The notes beneath the pieces are model-generated. The model did no database searches. It had not been told where the DNA came from and saw only the letters and a list, made by a program, of their open reading frames with translations. The translations under genes were made by a program, and so were the position numbers. Positions 1-8,676 of a stretch of DNA of 64,000 nucleotides are shown one piece after another. The stretch is taken from assembly GCF_040718835.1 (NCBI RefSeq), contig NZ_JBFEFG010000267.1:341001-405000 (forward strand). The letters run 5' to 3'. This stretch comes from Bremerella sp. JC817 (GTDB taxonomy: Bacteria > Planctomycetota > Planctomycetia > Pirellulales > Pirellulaceae). The first letter of the stretch is position 1. Each line of letters starts with the position of its first letter.

Positions 1-1
1 G

Positions 2-1795
2 TTGGCGTTCTTGGCCGCATATCGCGATCCGTGGGTGTTTGCTCCGGCTACGGCGATCGTAGCCGTAGACCACCTGGTGCGTGGTATCTGGTGGCCTGCA
101 TCGGTATTTGGAATTGCCACAGCGTCGGAATGGCGTTGGCTGGAACATGCCTCGTGGGTGATCTTTGAAGATATCGTGCTGCTGCTGATCATCATGCAAA
201 GTCGTCTGGAGATGGTGAAGCTGGCCATTCACACCGACGAGCTCGAGCAGCGGGAAGAGCAATTGAAACATGCGACGGAAGCTGCCGAACGAGCCAACCG
301 CACCAAGAGCAAGTTCCTGGCGAACATGAGCCACGAAATCCGCACGCCGCTCAACGGGATTCTCGGGTTCACTGAAGTGCTGCGTCGCGATCGCGAGAAC
401 ATCTCGGCCGAGGAGATGGACGAGTACCTCACCACGATTCAGCGTAGTGGTAAACATCTGCTAGAACTCATAAACGACGTTCTCGACATCTCGAAGATTG
501 AAGCAGACCAATTGAAAGTCGAAGCGATCGCCTGTTCGCCCCATCAAATCATTTCCGACGTGGTCTCGGTCTTGCGAGTCGGAGCGACCGAAAAGGGGAT
601 TGGCCTCGACTATCGCTGGGAAGGCCAGGTCCCGCATTCGATCATGAGCGATCCATATCGCATCAAGCAATTGTTGTTGAATCTGGTTGGCAATGCGATC
701 AAGTTCACGAACCAGGGATCGGTGGTCGTGGTGGCGGAAGTCGTTCCTTCCGAAAGCGGAGCGAACCTGGTCGTGGAAGTTCGCGACACAGGCGTCGGGA
801 TTCCTCAAGACAAACTCGACTCGGTCTTCCAGCCTTTCGTTCAAGCCGACGATACCGTGACACGCAAGTATGGCGGAACCGGTCTTGGCCTGGCGATTAG
901 TCGGAAGCTTGCCGAAGCACTCGGAGGCCAACTGACAGCCACCAGTGCCGTTGGACGTGGCAGCACGTTTACCGCGCAGATTGCACTCGGCGATATTTCG
1001 CAAATTCAATTCGTTGCTCCATCGCAAATGCCTGGTGCCGACGTCCGCCGCGATCAGGCGATCCCCAGCGATCTGAGCCATCTCAACGTTCTGGTGGCCG
1101 ACGATGGCGACACCAACCGCAAGCTGATTCGCCTACTATTGGAACGTGGCGGCGCCAAGGTTAGCCTCGCCGAGAACGGCCAGGTCGCCGTCGACATGGC
1201 CCAGCAGCGATCGTTCGATGTGGTTCTGATGGACATGCAGATGCCCGTTCTGGATGGATATTCGGCCACGACCAAGCTACGAGAGCTTGGATTCACGCTG
1301 CCGATCATCGCCCTGACAGCCCACGCCATGAAAGGGGATCGCGAGAACTGCGAGCAAGCAGGCTGCAGCGGCTATCTGTCGAAACCGATCGATGCCGACG
1401 AACTGTATCGGACGCTCGGCGAGATCGTCACGACGCCGCGTTTCAATTCACCTCCGCCTGCCGCACTGGAGTCGCGTAGCGATTTCCCGGTTCCCGATTC
1501 GTCGATTCCTTCGTTGCTGCCAACCGACGATGACGAGATCCGCGAGATCGTGCAAGAGTTCCTGGAACGATTCGAGACGCGAATTGTCGAACTGGAGCGA
1601 GCCTTGGAAGAAGAAGACTTCGAGGCCCTGGAACACCTGGCCCATTGGTTACGAGGCGCCGCAGGTACAGTCGGTTACGACTGCTTCACGGAACCTGCCT
1701 CGAAACTGGAACTGGGGGCTCGCGAAAAGTGCCTGACTAGCACGGCGAGCTCGCTTGAAACGATTAGTGAACTGCAACGCAGGATCGTGCTTTGA
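2..1795 (+). CDS. Hybrid sensor histidine kinase with receiver and Hpt domains (5' end outside window)
   Basis: Phosphorelay kinase. The N-terminal ~65 residues are hydrophobic (membrane sensor portion, cut by the window edge; the TTG at base 2 is probably internal). A short coiled coil leads to HisKA with SHEIRTP (His ~111), then HATPase_c with DTGVGIP and [10 protein letters not shown], then a receiver with VLMDMQMP (phospho-Asp) and a C-terminal Hpt domain with AHWLRGAAG (His ~562). This gives a complete His-Asp-His relay in one chain. The HD-GYP regulator follows 37 bp downstream on the same strand and is the likely output partner, although the Hpt could also feed another regulator. The family call is sure; the signal sensed is unknown. 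Confidence 0.93.
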   Translation: MAFLAAYRDPWVFAPATAIVAVDHLVRGIWWPASVFGIATASEWRWLEHASWVIFEDIVLLLIIMQSRLEMVKLAIHTDELEQREEQLKHATEAAERANRTKSKFLANMSHEIRTPLNGILGFTEVLRRDRENISAEEMDEYLTTIQRSGKHLLELINDVLDISKIEADQLKVEAIACSPHQIISDVVSVLRVGATEKGIGLDYRWEGQVPHSIMSDPYRIKQLLLNLVGNAIKFTNQGSVVVVAEVVPSESGANLVVEVRDTGVGIPQDKLDSVFQPFVQADDTVTRKYGGTGLGLAISRKLAEALGGQLTATSAVGRGSTFTAQIALGDISQIQFVAPSQMPGADVRRDQAIPSDLSHLNVLVADDGDTNRKLIRLLLERGGAKVSLAENGQVAVDMAQQRSFDVVLMDMQMPVLDGYSATTKLRELGFTLPIIALTAHAMKGDRENCEQAGCSGYLSKPIDADELYRTLGEIVTTPRFNSPPPAALESRSDFPVPDSSIPSLLPTDDDEIREIVQEFLERFETRIVELERALEEEDFEALEHLAHWLRGAAGTVGYDCFTEPASKLELGAREKCLTSTASSLETISELQRRIVL

Positions 1796-1832
1796 TTATC
1801 CCAAGCACACCCTGGAAAGAGATTGAGAAGCA

Positions 1833-3035
1833 ATGACACTCATGCCATTCGGAGAGTCGACTGAAAACACCCACGCCGAACCTTGCTCTACGCAGTCCAT
1901 CACACCGAAGTTCGATGTGCCTGCCCGCGATGCCAAGATCGTCGTCATCGATGATGAGCCGGTCAACATCAAGGTGGTGTCGCGTTTGCTGCGGATCGAG
2001 GGCTACACCCACTTCGTCACCACCAGCAACGCGACCGAAGCGTACCAGTTGGTGAAAGACGAACGCCCAGACCTGGTGCTGCTCGACTTGATGATGCCAC
2101 ATGTCAGTGGCCTCGAAATCCTGCGACAGATTCGCCAGGACGAACAGCTCGCGCACACGCCCACGATCATCCTCACGGCGACGACCGACCGCGAAACACG
2201 AGTCGAAGCCCTGCGAACCGGGGCGAACGATTTTCTCAACAAGCCGATCGACGCGAGCGAACTGATTCCACGCGTTGGCAACCTGCTGGTACTGAAGCGT
2301 CATCAGGATCGCCTGGAAGATTATTCGCGTGAGCTGGAATTGGCCGTTCGTGAACGAACCGCCCAGCTTGAAGCCTCGCGACGCGACATCTTGCACTGCC
2401 TTGCTCGGGCCGCCGAGTTCCGCGACGACGACACCGGCTATCACGTGCTGCGGGTCGGTCGTTATGCTCGGATCATCGCCGAAGGTCTGGGGCTCGATCC
2501 AAATTATGTGACCGAGATCGAACAAGCGGCACAGCTCCATGATGTCGGCAAGATTGGTATCTCGGACGACGTGCTCAAAAAGCCAGGCAAGCTGACCGAA
2601 GAAGAATTCGCTTTGATGCAGAAGCATCCGAACCTGGGCAAACGTGTGCTCCAGCGGATTTCGCCCCAGGTCGAAACGGCCCTTCGCGATCATGCCAGCA
2701 TCGGTGCCAATGTGCTGGGTGCCGCCCACTCGCCGATACTGGAAATGGCAGCTCGGATTGCGTTGACGCATCACGAGTGGTGGAACGGGTCTGGCTATCC
2801 ACTCGGCCTCAAAGGGGAAGACATTCCGCTGGAAGGACGCATCACCGCCGTGGCCGACGTCTTCGACGCCCTTAGCACCCGTCGCTGCTATAAGAACGCC
2901 TTTCCGATCGAGAAATGCTTCGAGATCATGACGGACGAAAAAGGAAGCCACTTCGACCCAATGGTCCTCGACGCCTTCTTCGCCAAACGCAAAGAGATTG
3001 TCGAAATCCAAATGAAATACGCCGACGACGAGTAA
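1833..3035 (+). CDS. Response regulator with HD-GYP phosphodiesterase domain
   Basis: 400 aa. The receiver spans about residues 30-150, with acidic residues VVIDDE, phospho-Asp in LVLLDLMMP and the conserved Lys in NKPID. A short coiled-coil linker (residues ~155-185) leads to an HD-GYP domain (~190-370) carrying HDVGKIGI, HHEWWNGSGYP and the downstream D-x-x-DAL region. HD-GYP domains hydrolyse cyclic di-GMP, so phosphorylation is expected to control c-di-GMP turnover in the cytoplasm. Its position 37 bp after the hybrid kinase makes the two a probable operon. All metal-binding and GYP motifs look intact, so the protein should be active. Confidence 0.93.
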   Translation: MTLMPFGESTENTHAEPCSTQSITPKFDVPARDAKIVVIDDEPVNIKVVSRLLRIEGYTHFVTTSNATEAYQLVKDERPDLVLLDLMMPHVSGLEILRQIRQDEQLAHTPTIILTATTDRETRVEALRTGANDFLNKPIDASELIPRVGNLLVLKRHQDRLEDYSRELELAVRERTAQLEASRRDILHCLARAAEFRDDDTGYHVLRVGRYARIIAEGLGLDPNYVTEIEQAAQLHDVGKIGISDDVLKKPGKLTEEEFALMQKHPNLGKRVLQRISPQVETALRDHASIGANVLGAAHSPILEMAARIALTHHEWWNGSGYPLGLKGEDIPLEGRITAVADVFDALSTRRCYKNAFPIEKCFEIMTDEKGSHFDPMVLDAFFAKRKEIVEIQMKYADDE

Positions 3036-3071
3036 GTCGCCCCCAGAGCCGCGGCCAACGCCATCGAATCC

Positions 3072-3097
3072 ACGGTCGCATTTAAAAATGCGACCGT
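3072..3097. repeat. 12-bp inverted repeat (terminator or REP-like hairpin)
   Basis: ACGGTCGCATTT, two bases, then AAATGCGACCGT: a perfect 12-bp stem 37 bp after the HD-GYP stop. There is no T-run after it on the plus strand, so it is either a weak bidirectional terminator or one copy of a dispersed palindromic repeat. Confidence 0.6.
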
Positions 3098-3168
3098 CCC
3101 AATAAACAAACAGATTCGACATCGTGACTCTCCGCTGTTTCAAATACCGGACGAAGAGGTTATTTGCA

Positions 3169-3693
3169 ATGATGGAACATAAAGCATTCATATTCAAATA
3201 CGACTTGTTTGAAGCCGAACTTCTTCCAATTCTTCGGGATGCACTTCAAGGACACGAGTGCAATGAGTTGGTGTCATTTATACGTCAGAATTTCGACTTT
3301 CTCAGCGATCCCTACGAAGGCGAACCGCTACGATCAAGCTGGGACAGCATGATTGAGACAAGAGACACTCATCAATTCGGCGATTTTGCCTTGACCAAAT
3401 ACTACGACCCAGCTGATGACATCGGTCTTGGCACAATGTGGGAAACAGTTCAGAAGTATGTCCCGGATAACCGAGCCATGTCACCAATTTTGGGGTCATT
3501 TATTGGAACAAACGAAGCTCCTTTTGACCCCGGAATGTTGGGGTCATATTTTCAAAGTCATGAGCAGGTAACGGAGAGTCGTCGATTCTTGAACCTACTT
3601 GCAAGAGAGCGTTTCTCAAGTGAACTGATTGAAGCTTTTGATATGCTAGACCGAGCGTATCAATCACAAGAGGGGCTGTATGTTACATTCTAA
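3169..3693 (+). CDS. Hypothetical protein
   Basis: 174 aa, acidic, no signal peptide or membrane segment, no family recognised. The ATG at 3169 is chosen because GAAGAGG lies about 8 bases upstream; a GTG at 3124 would add 15 residues but has no ribosome site. The protein contains a DSM/F-rich helical C-terminus and no metal motifs. It sits alone between the HD-GYP regulator and an SMI1-like gene, in a run of small accessory genes. It could be an immunity-type or cassette-borne protein, but only the gene context suggests this. Confidence 0.6.
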   Translation: MMEHKAFIFKYDLFEAELLPILRDALQGHECNELVSFIRQNFDFLSDPYEGEPLRSSWDSMIETRDTHQFGDFALTKYYDPADDIGLGTMWETVQKYVPDNRAMSPILGSFIGTNEAPFDPGMLGSYFQSHEQVTESRRFLNLLARERFSSELIEAFDMLDRAYQSQEGLYVTF

Positions 3694-3942
3694 CGACGCT
3701 TCGGTTGCCGCATCACGATCTTGGCAGGTTGAGCCGCTTTGAACGGCTTGAACTCTGGCGGTTGGCAGGCTGATACGGCTTGAAGACCGGCACACCTGAG
3801 ATTGGCGCTGCTGGTTTGTGATCGGAGTGTTCAGGCATGCCTCTCAATCAACCTGGACTTGCTTGGCGTCTGAAAGGGCGAGAAGATATTCATCGAAGTC
3901 AACGCACTTGGCACGTCAGCTAACTAGAAGATTGAGACCACC

Positions 3943-4557
3943 ATGGATGACCGCTGGAAGTTGATCGAACAAGCCTTTTCCGCGAAAGGGTTGCAGCCGT
4001 CGGATTTGTTTGCTCCCCCAGCAACCGATGACGAACTTGGCCTGCTCGCTTCCACGACCGGCTTGCCCATTCCTGCGGAAGTAGAGTCGTTCTTCCGAAT
4101 CCACAATGGCCAACGCCCGGCAGGTCCTGGAGTTCTATTTGGAATCGAGCTCTTGTCGACTAGTCGAGTCATTGAAAACTGGCAAACCTGGAAATCCGTT
4201 GTCGACGATGGCTTGAACGAAGATCTGGCCGACTCGATGTCGTCTCAGCCACCTGGCGTGATCAAGCCGCTATACGTCAATCTGAAATGGCTTCCACTCA
4301 CCCACGACCAAGGTGGCAACCACTTTGGTCTCGACTTCGACCCAGGCCCCGCTGGCGTCGTTGGTCAGGTCATCGCCTTTGGTCGCGACGAAGACGAAAA
4401 GAAGCTGATCGCAAAATCCTTCACCGATTTCCTCGACATGATTGTCGAAGAGCTGACCACCATCGATTGGACGCTCGACTCGAACACTGGCTGGATCATC
4501 AATGATCCCCTGCGTGGCGACCTTCATTACCACGAGTGGCCACGAACCGTAACGTGA
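3943..4557 (+). CDS. SMI1/KNR4 family protein
   Basis: 204 aa. The pattern of an N-terminal helix, then LGLLASTTGLPIPAEVESFF, then RIHNGQ and WLPLTHDQGGNHFGLDFDP is typical of the SMI1/KNR4 (SUKH) superfamily. In bacteria these proteins often act as immunity proteins against polymorphic or contact-dependent toxins, or ride as orphan cassettes. Length is normal for the family. No toxin gene is adjacent, so this copy is an orphan. Start ATG is the first in frame, with weak ribosome binding. Family call good; the role is inferred from the family. Confidence 0.85.
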   Translation: MDDRWKLIEQAFSAKGLQPSDLFAPPATDDELGLLASTTGLPIPAEVESFFRIHNGQRPAGPGVLFGIELLSTSRVIENWQTWKSVVDDGLNEDLADSMSSQPPGVIKPLYVNLKWLPLTHDQGGNHFGLDFDPGPAGVVGQVIAFGRDEDEKKLIAKSFTDFLDMIVEELTTIDWTLDSNTGWIINDPLRGDLHYHEWPRTVT

Positions 4558-4578
4558 TCGTGATTCACCTGCCCGTCG

Positions 4579-5100
4579 CTACAGGTCCATCTCCAGCAAA
4601 TTAGTCTGCGATCCACACTTCAAACAGCGACCCGAAAACAGGATGTTGGTGAAATAGTCTTGGATCGGCAACTCAGGTTCGTCTTCCCATAGATCGTCGC
4701 AGGCGTCCCAGTAGTCGAACTGCACTTGGACGTTGAATTCATTGTGGCTGCAGTGGGGGCACAGGAATTCCTTCGGCGTCCCTTCGCCATGCAGCTTCGC
4801 AGACGACTCCATCTCGCCATGGTATCCGTGGAGGTCGCTGTCAAAGACAAGATTCTCGTTCCCATCTGGCCAGCGGAGGCTCAATGGCGAAATGAAGTCT
4901 GGGTCATCTCGGCATGCAGGATTGTAGTCGGCCAGTGGATAGCCCAAGATCTTTGCGGAATCATTCGCTGCGTCCTCTTGCGACAACGCGAACGCCACCA
5001 CCGTGCAGTCCCGAGGATCAATCGGCTCTACAACCGTTGCCATCACGTCTGCCAGGCAACGTGGAAGATTCTTCAAGATGTGGTCGCGAAGTTCACTCAT
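4579..5100 (-). CDS. Zinc-ribbon hypothetical protein
   Basis: 173 aa, convergent with the SMI1-like gene (21 bp apart). The C-terminal half holds two CxxC pairs, CPHC and CLKC, about 47 residues apart, consistent with one zinc ribbon. The N-terminal half is acidic with no known motif. ATG start preceded by AACCTGAC, a weak ribosome site. No function can be assigned; a nucleic-acid or protein-binding adaptor is possible. Confidence 0.65.
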   Translation of the reverse strand: MSELRDHILKNLPRCLADVMATVVEPIDPRDCTVVAFALSQEDAANDSAKILGYPLADYNPACRDDPDFISPLSLRWPDGNENLVFDSDLHGYHGEMESSAKLHGEGTPKEFLCPHCSHNEFNVQVQFDYWDACDDLWEDEPELPIQDYFTNILFSGRCLKCGSQTNLLEMDL

Positions 5101-5270
5101 GTCAGGTTCTTTAATTCAGCAGGGGCATCGATCGGATAGCTGGAAAACTAACCCGGCGCCTGCCCGATTGCAACCCCAACCTGCCCGACCGATAGTAAAT
5201 GGCAGAACCCCGTCCCTAAACAAAACTTCGATCGGTCAAAATGCTATTTTCCATTTTGTTTCACGAAGGT

Positions 5271-5296
5271 TGTCACACCATTGCCGCTGACGTGTC
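5271..5296 (+). promoter_or_regulatory. Candidate ECF41-like promoter upstream of the sigma gene
   Basis: TGTCACA (5271-5277), 15 bases, then TGTC (5293-5296). The same pair recurs 19 bases after the sigma gene. The -35 element is identical to that published for ECF41 sigma factors (TGTCACA ... CGTC). This suggests autoregulation. Confidence 0.55.
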
Positions 5297-5350
5297 AGAG
5301 CCCAAGAGGCACTGCACATTTCATCACTTTTGGAGAACGAGAGTCGGGCC

Positions 5351-6235
5351 ATGATCAATCCGTTTAGGGAATCTGCCCAGGACAATGCCGAGGACATGGA
5401 ACTCATCGATCTCGCGAAGAATGGAGATCGAGCGGCACTCGAGAAGTTGGTATTACGCCACCAGGCGTGGATATACAACATTGCCGTCCGGATGGTTTTC
5501 TACCCACACGACGCCGAAGAGGTAACCCAGGAGGTGCTCGTTAAGGTGATCACCAAGCTGAGCACGTTTAAAGGGGAGAGCAAGTTTCGCAACTGGTTGT
5601 ACCGTATCGCGGCCAATCATGTCCTGAACATGAAACGCCGCAGTGCTGAGTCGCACGAAGTCAGTTTTGCGGAGTATGGTTCAGCGATCGACAGTATTGC
5701 AGACGCCGACTTGCCGGATCCTCGAAGTGTGCCGGTCTCCCTTCCGATCCTTGTTGAGGAAGCCAAACAAAGTTGCACGATGGGCATGCTGCTTTGCCTG
5801 GATCGTCGGCAACGCTTGGTCTTTACGCTCGGGGAGATCCTCGGTGCTACCGATACCATCGGCGGGGAAGTCTTGGAGATGACGGCGGCTAACTTCCGCC
5901 AATGCCTGGCTCGGGCACGCCGTGACCTGCATAACTTCTTGAATAACCAATGCGGCCTGGTAAACAGTGCGAATCCCTGCCGCTGCCCAAAGAAGACGCG
6001 CGGCTTTATCGAACATGGGCACGTCGATCCCAATCGTCTGCTATTCGCTGCCGATCACGTCGAAAAGGTTCGCGACGTCGCCGGTCACACGGCGAGCGAG
6101 ATTGATGATGTCGTTCAGCGACAGCACATGGACCTCTACCAAGACCACCCCTTCTTGCATCCCACGGACGAAATCGACTGGCTGCAGCGGATACTCCAGC
6201 GAGAAGACTTGCAGCGAACACTGCGATTAATCTGA
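5351..6235 (+). CDS. ECF RNA polymerase sigma factor with C-terminal extension
   Basis: 294 aa. Region 2 (about 15-85) has DLAKNGDRAALEKLV, the DAEEVTQEV helix and FRNWLYRIAANH; region 4 lies near 150-195 with a helix-turn-helix ending in QCLARARRDL. About 95 further residues follow, with an unusual Cys-rich CGLVNSANPCRCPKKTRGF, a candidate regulatory or redox-sensing extension, as seen in ECF groups that lack a separate anti-sigma factor. ATG at 5351 is chosen over TTG 5330 because GGAGAACGAGAG sits just before it. The adjacent NTF2-like gene has the same promoter motif, so it is the likely target. Confidence 0.88.
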   Translation: MINPFRESAQDNAEDMELIDLAKNGDRAALEKLVLRHQAWIYNIAVRMVFYPHDAEEVTQEVLVKVITKLSTFKGESKFRNWLYRIAANHVLNMKRRSAESHEVSFAEYGSAIDSIADADLPDPRSVPVSLPILVEEAKQSCTMGMLLCLDRRQRLVFTLGEILGATDTIGGEVLEMTAANFRQCLARARRDLHNFLNNQCGLVNSANPCRCPKKTRGFIEHGHVDPNRLLFAADHVEKVRDVAGHTASEIDDVVQRQHMDLYQDHPFLHPTDEIDWLQRILQREDLQRTLRLI

Positions 6236-6254
6236 AGACTTTTTTGGCGCAAGT

Positions 6255-6280
6255 TGTCACAGTCGATCCTTCCTGGCGTC
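6255..6280 (+). promoter_or_regulatory. Candidate ECF41-like promoter for the NTF2-like gene
   Basis: TGTCACA (6255-6261), 15 bases, CGTC (6277-6280), 55 bases before the NTF2-like start. Both elements and the spacing match the motif upstream of the sigma gene. Confidence 0.6.
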
Positions 6281-6335
6281 CATGAGATAGAGGCACAAAC
6301 GTTCCTCAAATCATACAGACCAGAAGGAGACGATC

Positions 6336-6662
6336 ATGACTGCTACGCTTCCACAGCCGATTAAGAACTACTTCACCGCCGATGCTTCCGACGGCGCCAC
6401 CATTGTGAATTGCTTTACCGACAACGCTGTCGTGAAGGATGAGGGGCAAACCCATATCGGTCCTGAAGCAATTCAACAGTGGAAAGAAAACGCCTCGGCG
6501 AAATACGACTACACCTGCCAGCCCCTGAGCAGTGAACAGCAGGATGGCAAAGTCGTCGTCACATGCCGCTTGACTGGCAACTTTCCCGGAAGCCCGGCCG
6601 ACCTGAGGTTTCGTTTCGAGTTGGAAGGCGATCGGATCACGTCGCTCGACATTGCACCGTGA
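6336..6662 (+). CDS. NTF2/SnoaL-like protein
   Basis: 108 aa. The sequence has the single-domain NTF2-like pattern: PIKNYFTADASDGATIVNCF, then DNAVVKDEG, HIGPEAIQQW, and a C-terminal beta sheet ending in FELEGDRITSLDIAP. Members bind small hydrophobic ligands or catalyse isomerase-type reactions in a cone-shaped pocket; here the substrate is unknown. AAGGAG lies 8 bases before the ATG. It follows the ECF gene and has its own copy of the sigma-type promoter. ECF41 factors carry a SnoaL-like domain fused at the C-terminus; a free-standing one next to a similar promoter is a variant of that theme. Confidence 0.82.
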   Translation: MTATLPQPIKNYFTADASDGATIVNCFTDNAVVKDEGQTHIGPEAIQQWKENASAKYDYTCQPLSSEQQDGKVVVTCRLTGNFPGSPADLRFRFELEGDRITSLDIAP

Positions 6663-6770
6663 TTTCCAGGGGATGCAAGGGACAACTGCGGGCTACCGGC
6701 TGCGCCCCCCCTTCTTGCGGTTTAACGTCCCGTTCATTTCCCAAGAACAAATTCTCTGAAGGAGCATGCG

Positions 6771-7274
6771 ATGAAACGCTCAATACCCGTGCTGTTCGTG
6801 CTCGCCTTGTGCGTCGTGGCGACAGCAGACGAACCCCGACAAACAGATACCAAGCAGAAGGCCATTGAGACGTCACCGGAAACGTTCGCTGGGACCTGGG
6901 AGATCGTCGACGTCCAACCGAAAGGAAGCACGAAGAACGCGACACAATTGGTTTTCCGAAAGGATCGCACCTATGCGGCACTCGACGCGAACAACCAGGA
7001 ACTTTGGGCCGGAACGTTTGACCTGGATCCGACGACATCGCCAGGCGTATGGGATCACCGCTCAAACGAATCGCAGAGAAAAGGGGGCGATGCCCTAGGG
7101 ATCTACGAACTTGATGGCGACAGGTTGAAGGTCTGCTGTGTCGTCGGAGTTTGGAAAGACAATCAGTGGACCGGGAAACCTCGCCCAACAGAATTTAAGC
7201 TGCCAGCAGCCGATGTCGTCCTGGAGCTGCGGCGCGTATTGGCTGGCGAGTCACGGGACAAGCGGCGGGAGTAG
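6771..7274 (+). CDS. TIGR03067-like secreted protein
   Basis: 167 aa with a signal peptide ([21 protein letters not shown]) followed by a TIGR03067-type lipocalin-like domain: [10 protein letters not shown], a central [26 protein letters not shown] and a terminal LELRR. The family is abundant in planctomycetes and its function is unknown; it is expected outside the cytoplasmic membrane. GAAGGAG precedes the ATG by 8 bases. Next to the NTF2-like gene but 108 bp away, so it may or may not be co-transcribed. Confidence 0.8.
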   Translation: MKRSIPVLFVLALCVVATADEPRQTDTKQKAIETSPETFAGTWEIVDVQPKGSTKNATQLVFRKDRTYAALDANNQELWAGTFDLDPTTSPGVWDHRSNESQRKGGDALGIYELDGDRLKVCCVVGVWKDNQWTGKPRPTEFKLPAADVVLELRRVLAGESRDKRRE

Positions 7275-7369
7275 ATACGGCAAGCGGATGAGGGCAACGA
7301 ATCACCAGCCGCGAACTTGAAAGAAATGTCATCCGCCCCGACTCCATCGCTTGTGTGCATTCGATTGTT

Positions 7370-7522
7370 CATCGAGTTTCAGGATTCAGATATCTGTCGA
7401 ACATTCGTGTCATCCGGCTATCTGACGCAGCGATTCGATCGCGAGGCAAATAACCGTCTAAATTCCTGATCGTAGGGTCGGCACCACGATCAAGCAATTC
7501 CTTGGCGGAAATGGAGGAAGGT
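7370..7522 (-). pseudogene. Ankyrin-repeat gene remnant
   Basis: A ~50-codon open stretch reads AKELLDRGADPTIRNLDGY, the consensus of one ankyrin repeat, and ends at a TGA (7370-7372). Upstream a TGA closes the frame after about four more codons and no start or ribosome site is seen, so only the C-terminal end of a larger protein survives. It lies directly behind the attC-like palindrome at 7558-7650, in the same orientation as the two genes beyond it. Confidence 0.6.
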
Positions 7523-7557
7523 CAAGTGTGGTGGGATCTGTGGGCATATGTTCTCTG

Positions 7558-7650
7558 CTGGCTAACGGTAGCGTTCAGCGGGGCCGCGCGAACGACTCTC
7601 CACTTCATAAACGCCAGCTCGCGGCCTCCGTTGCAACCCATGGTTCTGCC
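7558..7650 (-). other. attC-like imperfect palindrome (cassette recombination site)
   Basis: The left arm starts GGCTAACGGTAGCG and goes on to GGGGCCGCGCGA; the right arm runs TCGCGGCCTCCG to ATGGTTCTGCC, so the arms pair imperfectly over ~30 bases. It begins five bases after the stop of the DUF5662 gene, the position expected of an attC. The element resembles the site at 8200-8308. Confidence 0.45.
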
Positions 7651-7654
7651 TCCT

Positions 7655-8182
7655 CTACACATCTGAGTCGAGGTTGGAGTCCAGTAGATCGATCATTGCG
7701 TAGACAAACTGGCGTTTGGAATCATTTAAGTGTAAACGATTGCCGATTGTCTCGTCCGCCCAACCGCGAGCACTACCACCGTCTTGCCTGAACTCTTGGG
7801 ACATTGCCGTCCAATCGCAGACCATTTCAATCAGGTCGACATCTGTCATGTCGTTCGGGTCGGCATGGAAATCGGGGTGATGGCGGTTCGTGGTCATGTG
7901 ATGATCGATTGCCGATCTGACACATTCTTCCATTCCTTCAGGGTATGAGAATGGTTCGCCAGCACAGCGGCAGCGATGATATTCAGAGAGCCAGATGTTC
8001 GGTATCCGTTCTTCGGGGCCGTATTTTGACGCGTCATGAACTCGTGCACGCTCATTCAGTTCGTCCGCGTAATCGGTGAGTGATGCCATCACACTCAGGC
8101 ATCGCCGGACGCGCTTTATGTGCTCCTCGGTTCGGCGCTCGTAGAAGGCGACCATTTCAGGAGTGGGTTCAGATGTTGTCAT
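7655..8182 (-). CDS. DUF5662-like protein
   Basis: 175 aa. The order YERRTEEHIKRVRR, then ARVHDASKY, YHRCRC, AIDHHMTTNRHHPDF and DLIEMVCDW matches DUF5662, an HD-like all-helical family of unknown activity found in phages and accessory regions. The conserved His and Asp residues (VHD, HH, HHP) could bind metal. ATG 8182 is used, with AGGA about 11 bases upstream; ATG 8194 is also possible. Framed by attC-like palindromes, so probably a gene cassette. Confidence 0.78.
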   Translation of the reverse strand: MTTSEPTPEMVAFYERRTEEHIKRVRRCLSVMASLTDYADELNERARVHDASKYGPEERIPNIWLSEYHRCRCAGEPFSYPEGMEECVRSAIDHHMTTNRHHPDFHADPNDMTDVDLIEMVCDWTAMSQEFRQDGGSARGWADETIGNRLHLNDSKRQFVYAMIDLLDSNLDSDV

Positions 8183-8199
8183 TCCACGATTCATCCTAT

Positions 8200-8308
8200 G
8201 GCAGAACGCTGCCGCTCAGTGGCGAGCCGCGTGCGGGGCAGGACGCATAAGGCTCGATGACAACTTTCAACGCACGCGTGCTCGTCCACTGCAGCGGTTG
8301 GCTATGCC
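8200..8308 (-). other. attC-like imperfect palindrome
   Basis: Left arm GGCAGAACGCTGCCGCTCAG plus TGGCGAGCCGCG; right arm GCTCGTCCACTGCAGCGGTT plus GGCTATGCC. The arms pair over about 30 bases with bulges, separated by ~50 bases. On the minus strand it starts at the stop codon of the 8302-8676 gene and ends just before the DUF5662 gene, exactly as attC sites sit in integron arrays. Confidence 0.5.
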
Positions 8309-8676
8309 TCCCACGTCCGCCAGTCAGGCTCCTCAAGCTCCCACGGCTCTAACGGCGGCGAAAGACTGGCCAAGGTATAACCCGCAAGGCCTAGGTACGC
8401 TCGGAAGTACTGGAATGCCCGGAAGCGGGCATCGCTGTAATTAAGAACGCGGCCGTCGGCGCTAAGTCGAAGGTTGTTCATGTAAACGGCGAGAGTCGTT
8501 CTGAGGTGAGTCGGGTCGAGGATTGCTTCTTGAAAAGCCTTCCACTCCTGTCTGTTCAAGCCGTCGACGTCCCAATCCCACCGGTCGTCGTCTAGCAGTC
8601 CCTTGACGAGCAGGACCAGGAAGCCGCTTACGGCTCCATGGACGTCGGGCGGTACTCGTAGAGGCTCGTGTTTCAT
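8302..8676 (-). CDS. Hypothetical cassette protein
   Basis: 124 aa, acidic and Leu-rich: PPDVHGAVSGFLVLLVKGLL, LNRQEWKAFQEAILDP and a Trp-rich acidic tail. No family recognised. Soluble and helical in appearance. ATG at 8676 has no strong ribosome site. A perfect 16-bp palindrome TAACGTGCGCACGTTA lies at 8706-8721, 30 bases upstream, and may be an operator or part of another cassette boundary. The stop falls inside the attC-like palindrome. Confidence 0.6.
   Translation of the reverse strand: MKHEPLRVPPDVHGAVSGFLVLLVKGLLDDDRWDWDVDGLNRQEWKAFQEAILDPTHLRTTLAVYMNNLRLSADGRVLNYSDARFRAFQYFRAYLGLAGYTLASLSPPLEPWELEEPDWRTWEA

Noticed and set aside
1764..3197. Long minus-strand open frame opposite the HD-GYP gene
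   Set aside because: It is the mirror of a clearly coding plus-strand gene; GC-rich codon bias keeps the antisense frame open.
3697..3780. Minus-strand frame reading PPEFKPFKAAQPAKIVMRQP with a repeated FKPYQPAN-like unit
   Set aside because: Too short, no start signals and a frame change between the repeats; possibly a gene remnant but not supportable.
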